Assembly: GCF_004379255.2 (NCBI RefSeq)
Contig: NC_056041.1
Span: 17,825,559 to 17,889,558, forward strand
From: Salvia splendens
Lineage: Eukaryota; Streptophyta; Magnoliopsida; Lamiales; Lamiaceae
Length of the DNA stretch: 64,000 nucleotides
Reading direction: 5' to 3'
Position 1 is the stretch's first letter. The number at the start of each line of letters is the position of its first letter. Of the stretch, positions 44,114 to 53,650 are shown piece after piece. A model generated the notes under the pieces. The model did no database searches. It was not told the origin of the DNA and saw nothing but the letters and a program-made list of their open reading frames with translations. Both the position numbers and the translations under genes were made by a program.

Positions 44114-45297
44114 CTCCATCCGTCCCCGATTAAGAGTCACTCTTTTCCATTTCGGTCCGTCCCCCATTAAGAGTCACTCTTCCTACTTACCATATTTGGA
44201 CATCAAAATTACCCTTATTGTTGGCAAAATTTACAAAAAATGCCATTATTTACATTAAAAAGAAAGAGAAGTAAAAAACATTTCTCCTTCCCTTTGTCTT
44301 CTTTAATTCCTATCTCCTCTATTTCTCTCTCTCTCTCTCTTTCACACACACAGAGTCACCGATGAAGAAAGCTTCACACTGCAGAGCGCAATGTTGTTAA
44401 TTGGCGGGGACACATGCTTCCAACGGTTATGAATCGGCCCAGTTCCGTAGACCCAACAGCGCTGCCGTCGCAGCCGCCGTCGCAGCCACCGCGATCCTCC
44501 TTCAGCTGCGACCGCCACCCCGCCGAGAACTTCACCGGCTTCTGCCCCATCTACCTCTGTGAGCGCCTCACCACTCTTGACGGCAACTCCTCCGCCAACA
44601 TCAAAGCCCTCTTCTCCTCCTCCTCCGCCGTTGCGAAACCCGCTGCCACCAGCAGCAGCAGCTTCTTCCCGCCTCAGAAGCCATCGAAGACTTTCTTTTT
44701 CCCCGAGCTCTGCCGCACAAAGTCATTCTCGGCGTCCAAGAATGAAGCTTTGAGCCAATTCTTCGAGCCACAGAGGAAATCTTGCGATGTTAGAGGGAGA
44801 AACACTCTCTAGTCTCTCTTCTCCCTCGATGACGGCGGCGCCTCCTCCAGCCAAAATCCTGCAAACGGCAAAAAAATCGGATCTTTAGTGGCGGAGAGGC
44901 ACGTTTTCGAGGAGACCAAGAACGACGACGATTTTCGTGACCCAGAAAATGCAGAAATTGATGAAATTGAAGAATCCCATTTGGAGAATTCAAGAAACGA
45001 AGTTGAATTCGAGGTAAATGAAGGCGAAATAGTTGAAGAAGAGAGTAATGTGAAGAAGATAAAGAAGCACAATGATCTCCACAGCCAAGAGAAGAAGAGC
45101 TCCGCCGGAGGCGGGTTTTGGGCGGCGGCCTCTGTTTTCAGCAAGAAATGGCACAAATGGCGGCGAAAGCAGAAGATGAAGAAGGAAAACAATCTCACAT
45201 TGCACTACCTAACTCCATTTATTACACCACACATTCAAACACTTCCTTAAAACCCGTGCCCGGTCAAAGAGTGACTTCTAATTAGGGACGGATGGAG
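44114..45297. mobile_element. Stowaway-type element carrying captured gene sequence
   Basis: Inverted ends of about 29 bases (CTCCATCCGTCCCCGATTAA, and on the complement CTCCATCCGTCCCTAATTAG, both then reaching GTCACTC) with TA on each side (44112-44113, 45298-45299). At 1184 bp it is several times longer than the other Stowaway elements here. Its interior is the OCTOPUS-like fragment. It lies inside the MULE at 43798-45860. Confidence 0.8.
44414..45250 (+). pseudogene. OCTOPUS-like (DUF740) gene fragment
   Basis: A 5' fragment in one frame: a Cys/His-rich start (FSCDRHPAENFTGFCPIYLC, then ERL), a Ser-rich stretch, 'PELCRTKSFSASKNEA', 'FEPQRKSCDVRGRNTL', then TAG at 44810 followed by 'SLFSLDD'. 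It continues through an acidic region to 'FWAAASVFSKKWHKWRRKQK' and ends at 45250. These motifs match plant OCTOPUS/OPL proteins, membrane-associated regulators of phloem differentiation of roughly 600-700 residues. Family members have Trp at the stop, so one G-to-A change explains it (inference). The 3' half of the gene is missing. The base composition is clearly more GC-rich than the surroundings. Confidence 0.8.
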
Positions 45298-45764
45298 TAA
45301 TATATTAACTAACTAAAATATAGAATATTAAGTGGTACCAAAAAGTAGTACTTCTACATTTTATTGTTGAAAATCGACGGACACGTATGTACATGTTTAT
45401 ATATGTAGCCTAATAAAATTTAGCTCTTTTTCTATAAGTACACAATTACATACACTTTCATTTAATTATAGTCTAATAAAGTAAATACCTTTATTTATAT
45501 ACTTTACAAATACTAATTTTATGCATGTGTACGTAGTGACGGATTAGTGACGAATTTGTGACGGATTTGTGATGGATCAGTTGCTCCTAGTTAGTGGCGG
45601 ATTTGTGACCCGGTAATTAAAACCGTCAAAAATTTGACGGAACCGTCCAAAATGGACTAAATGTGATTCGATTTCAAATATGAGGGACCTGATAATTCAA
45701 AAGATAATGTTTTAGACCAAAATAAAAAAAAATGTAATATGTTAAGGACCAAATTTGTCTTTCC

Positions 45765-45850
45765 TCCTTGTTATAGGAGTTGATTTGTAATTTCCTCCTT
45801 CATATATAAGATATAAATATATGAAGTTAATTTAAAAAAAAAAAAATTGA
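45765..45850 (+). repeat. Possible truncated SINE 3' end inside the right MULE repeat
   Basis: TATAGGAGTTGATTTGTAAT followed by TTCCTCC resembles the 3' part of the SINE at 25481-25636. It ends in an A-run, and the segment is absent from the left terminal repeat of the same element. A clear target duplication was not found. Confidence 0.4.
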
Positions 45851-46510
45851 GACTTTAGTCTTTACTTTAAGATGGGTATACCTTAAGGTCTGCATTATCT
45901 ATAACTAAAAAGTTTATTCTCCATCATTTGACCTAAATTATTACTAGCATAATTTAAATTATTGCTTGATTTAAAAACATGCCAATATTAGTATTTTTTT
46001 TATACAAAATGTAAAAGTTAAACAATTCATAGCTGTAATTAGCATTGTTCAACGAGTACATAGTATTGAGACTATAGTCAGTAATAGTATTAATTAGCTT
46101 TATGAATAGGGAAAGTGTGGACTTGGCAAAAATGGTCGATCTCATCGACCTTCTCTCCCTAACTTTTTTTCTATTCACATTTTATTATAAAATTAATATA
46201 TAAAAATATGACTCATGTTCCAATAATTTTTTTTACCAAATTTTCTTTATAATTTCTTAAAATTCATGCTAAATTCAAATATGACTTTTAAGTAGATGGA
46301 GTAGTATAAAACAGTCATATTTAAAAGTCCACAGAAAAAATTTTATACTCTGTATTACTAGAAAACAAATCATATTGACATAGTTGGTGCACGATTGCAC
46401 GTGGTTAGGAATTAGGATGTTTGTCAGAAAAAATTAAAATCAAATCGGGACAACCGGTCTTGACAATTAAATGTCGTAGTTGCACACCTTCAAACGAATA
46501 ATTACCATAA

Positions 46511-48425
46511 GAGCATCTCCAATGATTTTGAACATGCAATAGCACTCCCGTAGTCTTGACACTGCCACATCATCAACATTAAAATCCTCATGCCCCATCA
46601 TCTGGACATGCAACTGGACATGCAATAGCCCAGCCACATCACTCAATTATGAAAAACAAACAATTAACAATCACACAAAATACGGAATTAAATATACGAC
46701 ACATATACGCGAAAATATACTATTTTCATTTAAATTAAAAAGTACATTTAAAAAAATTACATAATTTTAAATAAAAACTAACGCCTTGCAATCCTCCGCG
46801 CCCACAACTCTTCAATTAAATCCTTTTGGAGTCGAATATGAGCATCCGTTTGACGCATGTCGGCATGTGCTTGGAGGAGGGCTTCTTCATCGTGAGGTAC
46901 CCCACCTCGTACGTTGGCGGCGGCGACGCCGTGGCTTGGACCTGCTTCATTATCGTCGTTGGCCCAATTAGTCAGTTGTACACCTTCATCTTCGACAATC
47001 ATGTTGTGCATGATAATACAGGCGTACATTATATCAGCAATGCAGTCGACATTCCACAAACGCGTTGGTCCCTTAATTGCAGCCCATCGAGCCTGAAGCA
47101 CACCAAATGCGCGCTTCACGTCCTTTCGCGCCGACTCCTGCCGCGTCGCAAAGTAGGCCTTCTTCGCATCTGATGCGCACCGGATCGTCTTCACAAAGAC
47201 GGGCCACCTAGGGTATATCCCATCCGCCAAGTAGTAGCCCATATCATGCTGGTTGCCGTTGGCGACAAAACTGATGGCCGGACTGACGCCCTGGCACTGC
47301 TCGTTGAAAAGGGGCGACGAGTTGAGGACGTTTAAGTCGTTGTTCGAACCGGCTATCCCAAAATACACATGCCAAATCCACAGCCGGTAATCAGCTACGG
47401 CCTCGAGGATCATCGTGGGATTCTTTCCCTTGTAGCCGGTCGTGTAGAACCCCTTCCAGGCAGCAGGACAGTTCTTCCACTCCCAATGCATACAATCTAT
47501 GTTATCTAACATTCCCGGGAACCCATGCTGATCCTCGTGCATCCGCAGCAGATCCCGGCAATCTTCGGGGGTAGGCTTTCGGAGATACTGATCACCGAAT
47601 ACTTCAATCACGCCCTGACAGAAATACTTCATACATTCAATGGCAGTCGTCTCACCGATGTGGAGGTATTCGTCCCACATGTCTGCCAAAGTCCCGTAGG
47701 CCAACTGCACATTGTCGCAGTGCACTTTTGAATAGGGGTGTGGCCGGGTCTGCCAGCCGCATCGTGCCTGAAGCGGAAATACAGATATCGATGCTCCAAA
47801 GCGTTAACAATACGGATAAACAAGTCCCGCCTCATCCTAAAACGACGCCTGAAATGGTTGGCGTTAAAACGCGGCTCCTCTGCGAAGTAATCTGTGAACA
47901 GGCGCTGATGCGCAGCTACATGATCACGATCAACCACTTCTCGACGGTGGACAACTGGTCGTGGGCGAGGTACCGCCGGCTGCATATAACTCTGCAGCCA
48001 TAGATCATCCTCACAGCTCGTATAGGTATCTAGCTCTTCGTTCATCATATGCTCGTACTCATCAGCATCCCCACCACGGCGACCACCACTACCACCGGCA
48101 TTACTCATTTCTCGTTGTTGATCTTGTACATAAATTAAGATAGAGAGAGTACTCGTTAAAACAAGTGGTGCGAATGAAAATGACGTCCAAAGCGCGTATG
48201 TATAGTGTTTCGAAAAATTAAAAAAAATTTAAAAATCTGACGGCGGTATGACGCCTATCCGGGACCTACAATGGCGCCGTGCGGATCGGCGTGAGAATCG
48301 GCGTCAGCCCAAGAATCGGCGTGGGCACTCCGATTTTGACGCCGATTTCGCCGACGCCGGCTGCAATGGTTCGGCGCCAGCAAAAAATCGGCGTGCCGGT
48401 GCCGACGCCGCCATTGGAGATGCTC
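46511..48425 (-). mobile_element. PIF/Harbinger element, 1915 bp
   Basis: The inverted ends GAGCATCTCCAATG and CATTGGAGATGCTC have target duplication TAA (46508-46510, 48426-48428). The empty site is visible in copy 1. The right 180 bases are GC-rich with repeated AATCGGCG motifs, likely transposase-binding subterminal repeats. The left end lacks them. It carries a single gene, the transposase. No ORF1 is present, so it would depend on ORF1 protein from elsewhere. Confidence 0.95.
46778..48108 (-). pseudogene. PIF/Harbinger transposase, one frameshift and E-to-K change
   Basis: It starts at ATG 48108 (MSNAGGSGGRRGG). The DNA-binding region has 'NANHFRRRFRMRRDLFIRIV'. At about 47715 a one-base loss moves the frame. 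The second frame reads 'VQLAYGTLADMWDEYLHIGE' on to the end at 46778. The catalytic residues are Asp in 'NIDCMHW', Asp in 'GSNNDLNVL', and Lys in 'KDVKRAFGVLQ', where the family has Glu as the third DDE residue. Total length is about 440 residues, normal for the family. Apart from these two changes it is complete. It is related to but distinct from the transposase at 30155-31421. Confidence 0.9.
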
Positions 48426-49745
48426 TAACAATATTTAGGTCCAAAAAGACAAATTTTGTCCCTTGTTTTTATTTATGTAATAAACTCAGGCATCGTCATT
48501 TTAAAGGAAGTAATATTATTTTATTTTTGCTATTTCACAATAAAATTCGTTAGTTCCAAGTTTGATACTACCATTTTAATAGTAAAATTAAATATCAATT
48601 TTCTCGAGACATGGTAATTAAAATATTGTTAAAATTATATTTTTTTTAAAAACGTACGTAATCGAACACTTCATCGATATAAGAAGCTTTAAAATTTTAA
48701 ATATTTCTGAACTTGAAGGGAATGTTGAAAAATAATGGCCGAGCGGAAGAAGAGCTTGGCCACTAAATTATTAGTATTCTTATTTATTTAATACTCATGT
48801 ATTTGGAATCATTGCTTATAGTATACCAAAATTAAGAATTTAAATGAAATATTAAATAGATAAATTTGATTCTAATCTTTAAGAAATTTTATCGACAAAA
48901 CATTTTTGTACATCAATATAAATATATATTAGTAATTCACTAACTATGTTTATGTATTAATAAAATATGGAGTATAATGACACATTTATTGGTGGATGCA
49001 AGATTTTAGGGAATTGTTAGTTAATGGGTTTAATTGGTGAGAAAAAAATATAGGTGCAATTATTAAATGGAAAAAGAAAGAAGATGAATGTTTAAATTTT
49101 TTTAAAAAAGGAAAAATAGTTAGTGTATTAATTAGAAGAAGAAAATTATTTTATTATTTTTAATATTAGAAATATGTTATCTTAAACAGACTATAAAGAA
49201 AAATAGTAACCAATAACCAATACTATGTACATTCCTTAAACATAAAAACTATATTTCTTTTTTGGCATGTTCATTAAAAGTAGAAATATTTTAAATTTAA
49301 ATATTTAAAATTTTTCAAATTTCATCCGTCTTTCTTATTTTATCTATTTCACTTTTCTATTTCTTATTTTACTAATTTATTTCTTTTTTATTTTATTAAT
49401 TGTGCATTAAATTTTGTGAAAATTAAAAATTTCTAAATTTTTGAACGATAGATATTGTATGTCAATGATTTAATAACTATGGATAAATATGCATTGAAGT
49501 CTGCGTCGAAAGGTATATTTCAGATGAGTATTCATTGAAGTCTGCAATATCTGTAATTAAAAAGTTAATTCTCCATCATTTTACCTAAATTATGAGGAAT
49601 ATTTAAATTTACTCAATTCCCTAAATTAGCATTGCTTAACAACTTAATACTGTAATTATAATAGCTGGTATTTTTAATTATCTTTATAAAAAGGGAGTGT
49701 GAGGACTTTGGCAGAAATGGGCGATCTCATCTTCTACCTTCTCTC

Positions 49746-49805
49746 TCTACAACAGCACGCAACTACACATGCATTCTCCGCTTCCATCGCGTTTCTGGAA
49801 TCACA
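49746..49805 (+). other. 5' leader of the GT17 pseudogene
   Basis: CTCTCTAC-rich leader ending ATCACAATG. It is similar in position and composition to the leader of the intact GT17 copy (53590-53650). Confidence 0.5.
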
Positions 49806-52114
49806 ATGACAGGTGATTCACTGCTCTTCTCCAATAATCCCATCCATTTTTTTTCTTTTTATTTGATTTGGTTTTGTTTTGCACCTGAACTGAGCTATCC
49901 AATTGACTTCATCTGTTTCCATTTCCCCCCTTTTTCGGCCATAGGATTTATTTTTCCGTTTCTTAAGCTTTGTTTGTGTAAAAAATCGTTTTTAAGGGGA
50001 GTGTGCTTTTTTACTAGTTTCCGAACTTTCGAATTGAAATTGAATTAAATTTCAAAAAAATATAAATTAACTATTAAACTGTATTGGGGATTAGCAAATA
50101 CCTCTGTTTTGTTTACTTGTTCAGTTACAGAATTCAATTATGGAATTATATGGTTTTTTAAAAGGCGAATCTACTAAGATATCATTGTTCTGGATTTTAG
50201 ATTCTACTAAGAAAGATCCAATTTTTATACTTCGAATTGATTTCGGCTTCTCGAGATTATCTCTGCTGTTCTAATTGAATTCAATGGCTCCACCTAATGC
50301 AATTTAAAATATATGGGAAATAGTAGATATATGGATTGCATCTGATATATTAATAGAAGTTGTCAATTCAACTAAACTACCTGAGTTGGATTTGTATGGA
50401 GTGAGATTTGGTGCAAGCTCATAGCAGTCAGATGTTTGCTAGTGTAGTGAGACAAGAAACTCTTAAAAACTTTGTTGTATGTTCTAAGCAAATGAAGATG
50501 TTTGGTATAACTAAAGTGTAAAGAGATTTGATGGGGAGTTCTGATCTTCCCATCATTTGTCTATACAGATGATGTTGATAATCCTTAATTGATATGATTC
50601 CCTTTAGTTTGTAAGGCACTGTTGGTTGATTCGAACTGAGCAGTAACTCCGATGCAAAGATTTTTGCTTGTAATTTCATGATGCTTCATATGGAGTCCGT
50701 AAGTATTAGTGATACTTCTGCTTTGGATTTTTCTCACTTGATTTGTGATTTTTGGAATCGAATTATTGTTTGAGTTACTTGAACTCGGTCCTACATCATG
50801 CTTTCACAATATTAATGAGTGTGCTTTGACTATTAAAATGTCTTCAGTTCATGTTATGTCAGAATGGTGAAGTTCTTTGAATTCTTTATTTATCTTATGT
50901 TCTGAGTCTTCTGACCTCATTTTTTTATAGTGAAGAAACTACCTCCTACAATTTGTTGATTGTTTTGTCTGACCGGCCTCTTAAATTGTGCAGATCGCGA
51001 TTGGTGGAACCATGAACTGCATGTAAGTTGTTCGTACTAATAAAGGCCTTCCATATGATGGCCCCAAGTTCACGGTCCACCTATAGGCGGACTTCTCGAA
51101 AGTTCCATTGTATGTTACAGTTCATACTCGGTTCCATTTGTGTTGTAGGATTCATTTCATATTTTCAGACAATCTCCTACATTCTCCGCCCCCGTTCGAG
51201 CATCTACCCCATTATTACGCGGAAAATGTTTCCACGGAAAATCTCTGTCGTGTCCATGGTTGATCTGTACTCTCTGAACCACGTCGTGTCTTTGACGCGA
51301 TTATATTCAGCAATGAATTAGACTTGCTAGAAATTAGGTGGAAAGAACTCTACCCTTACGTTACTAAATTTGTCATCTTGGAAGCCAACACTACCTTCAC
51401 AGGTATCCCAAAGCCTCTCTTTTTTTGCTGAGAATCGTAACAGATTCGCCTTTGCTGAGAGCAAGATAGTCCACGGTGTCTTTCCTGGTCGCGTAGCTGC
51501 AGACGGGTCGAGTGAAGACCCATTCAAACTCGAAGAAGAGCAACGTATATCTATGAATTATCTACTTCGTGGCCTTGCTGGTATATCTTATGGCGACCTC
51601 CTAATCATATCGGATGCAGACGAAATACCGAGCCCTCACACTATCAAATTGCTGCAGTGGTGTGCTGAAATACCCCATGTTCTTCATTTGGAAATGCGGA
51701 ATTATCTATACTCGTTCGAGTTCCCTGTGGCGCGCGACTGCCCATGTTTTCGGCCCCTGGACCCAATACAAACACTCACGTCAAACTGACGCTCTCCTCT
51801 CGGATTCAGGCTGGCACTGCAGCTTCTGCTTCCGGTATCTAAGTGAATTCGTGTTCAAAATGACAGCGTACAGCCACGCAGAGCGGGTGAGGAGTATAGA
51901 TTTCTTGGATCATTCAAGGATTCAGAAACTAATCTGCAAGGGCGATGATCTGTTCGACATGCTGCCAGAGGAGTATACTTTCAAGAACTTGATCAAGAAG
52001 ATGGGATCAATACCCCGGTCGGCCTCTGCTGTCCATGTCCCGGTTTACTTGATAGAGAAAGCGGACAAGTTTAGGTTTCTTTTGCCCGGAGGTTGTTCTC
52101 GTTCACCTGGATGA
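49806..52114 (+). pseudogene. GT17 (GnT-III-like) glycosyltransferase pseudogene
   Basis: It is collinear with the intact copy at 53651-55791. A mini-exon ATGACAG (49806-49812) is followed by an intron of about 1.2 kb to AG at 50993. The next exon meets stops after 'DRDWWNHELH'. The body begins near 51058 (MAPSSRSTYRRTSRKF). Breaks include a loss of about 20 bases after 'SYILRP' (about 51190), TGA 51261 at a conserved Trp, an extra T in the T-run near 51420, and a deletion near 51727 after 'YSFEFP'. The C-terminus '[13 protein letters not shown]' at 52114 is intact. Long undamaged blocks indicate recent decay. A downstream repeat of the last codons follows at 52127-52168. Confidence 0.92.
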
Positions 52115-52126
52115 TCCCGTCACCCT

Positions 52127-52168
52127 AGGTTTCTTCTACTTGGAGGTTGTTCTCGATAACCCGGATGA
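52127..52168 (+). repeat. Repeat of the last GT17 codons after the pseudogene stop
   Basis: TAGGTTTCTTCTACTTGGAG and the following bases repeat 52071-52114 (TAGGTTTCTTTTGCCCGGAG) with several changes, ending CCCGGATGA. It is a local tandem duplication of about 42 bases. Confidence 0.8.
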
Positions 52169-53002
52169 GCAAAATGAGTCCGTTAACGTGTTTAATCATC
52201 CCTGCACAATCAGGTGGGTGAGGCAATTTGCCATCTGCTGGAACTCAGAGAGTCAGCAGCAGATGCTTTTTTAACAGGTTTGCTACCTCACATTTATTTT
52301 CCTTATATGTTGTACTACTCCTAACTAGATTACTTGTAATTTTATAGGTATTCATTCATATTTGTTGGGGTATTTTGCTTATTTATAAAGAATGAGTTTG
52401 AGTTTGAGTTTGAGTTGAGTATGAGCAAAATATGTCATCTATTTAATTTCTCATATTTATAGAGAAGGAAGGCAGTCATAAGTTTAAGACATAAAAAATC
52501 TCTGTTTATTGAGTTTCTTGTTCAAGTCTCACCACCAAAGTAGTGAGTTTTGTACTAGCTTGGTTATTATGCGATTCTCTAAAATTCTTAATAATACTTA
52601 TAAATTTGAACAAAACAAGACCAGTGTGATGCTCACAAATATCAGAATTTCATTATGTTACCTCAAGGTTAACTTTTTGGTACAATAAAATTGTTATCTA
52701 ATTCTGTGTCAAAATAATTTAGATATTTTCAATTTTCATTGACCATGCCCAACGCATGAAAATGAGTTTGAATTCAAAAGTAAAAAAAAAAACATGACAA
52801 TCTCATTTTGTAACGTACAAATTTTGTGATGTTTTTTTATTGAATTAAATACTTTTTAATATTTAGTTCAAAATATTAGATACATTCAAACTTAAATAAA
52901 GCAATTCGCTCTTTATGGCCAACAGTTATTATAAGCACAAAAAGCTCAATATGTATTAAGAAAATCTTTTTTTTTTCTAAGCATAATCTTTAAGAATTGA
53001 TT
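52169..53002. other. Intergenic DNA between the GT17 copies
   Basis: AT-rich. A short GAGTTTGAGTTT repeat lies at about 52394-52418. No gene recognised. Confidence 0.5.
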
Positions 53003-53016
53003 TATAAATGTAATTA

Positions 53017-53074
53017 TAGAGATAAGATTAGCATGGCCCGCGCAAGGATGACACACATAAATCGAGAAAAGATG
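53017..53074 (+). pseudogene. Retroposed U6 snRNA fragment
   Basis: It contains AGATTAGCATGGCCC, GCGCAAGGATGACAC and CATAAATCGAGAA, the conserved central and 3' part of U6 spliceosomal RNA. The 5' third is missing and a few bases are lost (GGCCCGCGC). It is flanked by a perfect 14-bp direct repeat TATAAATGTAATTA (53003-53016 and 53075-53088), the mark of LINE-type retroposition. There is no upstream U6 promoter elements (USE/TATA), so it is not a working gene. Confidence 0.9.
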
Positions 53075-53088
53075 TATAAATGTAATTA

Positions 53089-53650
53089 AGGTAAATTTCA
53101 CATTCCAGAATTCAGGATTTAGTTGCATCCATATACGTATATTATTGATTAAGAATTTGAATACCAAAAAGAATGAAAAATAGATAAAATAAATTCATAC
53201 TCCTATACTCCTATATAATTCATACTGGTATGTTTTTTGAAGCAATTCGTCAGATAAAAGAAATTCATATATTATCATACATAAATAGTCTCAATTAGCA
53301 TGGTAGCCAGAGGGACTAAAAATACTAGTACCAATTTTGTCCCATGCACTCTAAAATAAAATTCATGTTTATGCAATATAAACTAAATTTAATAGTAGAA
53401 AATACATGGTTTCCATAAATTTGAAATTTGAATAAAATCATCATTCCATATCCAAATCGAGATACGAATCAAAAGCAATTACTACTAACGATTAATAGCA
53501 ATCAATTAAACAGAAATACAATCATCCATATTTTTAAAAGAAAAAACAAAAAAATCGATCAACACCTTCGGCTCAGCGCTGCAGCATGTCTCCTCTCTCT
53601 GCAAAAACACGCACGTAGACTCCCCAGCTTCACTCGTCTACGTATTCGCA
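53089..53650 (+). other. Upstream region of the intact GT17 gene
   Basis: AT-rich DNA passing into a pyrimidine-rich leader (CTCCTCTCTCTGC) that parallels the leader of the pseudogene. The plus-strand frame here is not supported as a gene. Confidence 0.5.

Larger units (their letters stand above)
43798..45860. mobile_element. Mutator-like (MULE) element, 2063 bp
   Basis: Perfect 9-bp target duplication TTTACTTTA (43789-43797 and 45861-45869). Long terminal inverted repeats start GACTAAAGTCCCAATTTGG and run about 220 bases (to about 44015 on the left, from about 45540 on the right). They include several ATCCGTCAC motifs. The right repeat is lengthened by a small insertion with an A-rich tail. 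There is no transposase. The interior holds a second, Stowaway-bounded unit with gene sequence, so this behaves like a Pack-MULE. The corresponding place in copy 2 (about 49505-49545) has no insertion. Confidence 0.9.
40248..46185. repeat. Upstream-segment duplication, copy 1
   Basis: It matches copy 2 (46318-49745) in blocks. These include TTGACATAGTTGGTGCACG (40677), GGGACAACCGGTCTTG (40732), ATGCATTGAAGTCTGC (43755), and the final GATCTCATCGACCTTCTC part next to 46140, which in copy 2 directly precedes the GT17 pseudogene. The blocks are separated by transposons unique to this copy. No gene body follows copy 1, so the duplication carried promoter DNA only or lost its gene. Confidence 0.8.
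46318..49745. repeat. Upstream-segment duplication, copy 2
   Basis: This partner of 40248-46185 ends just before the GT17 pseudogene start codon. It contains the PIF/Harbinger element at 46511-48425. Where copy 1 is uninterrupted (ATAACCATAACAATATTTAG, 40789-40808) copy 2 has TAA, the element, then TAACAATATTTAG. Copy 2 lacks the MULE and the Stowaway elements of copy 1. Confidence 0.8.

Noticed and set aside
53017..53074. Functional U6 snRNA gene
   Set aside because: The 5' third is missing, there is no upstream promoter, and retroposition repeats flank it.
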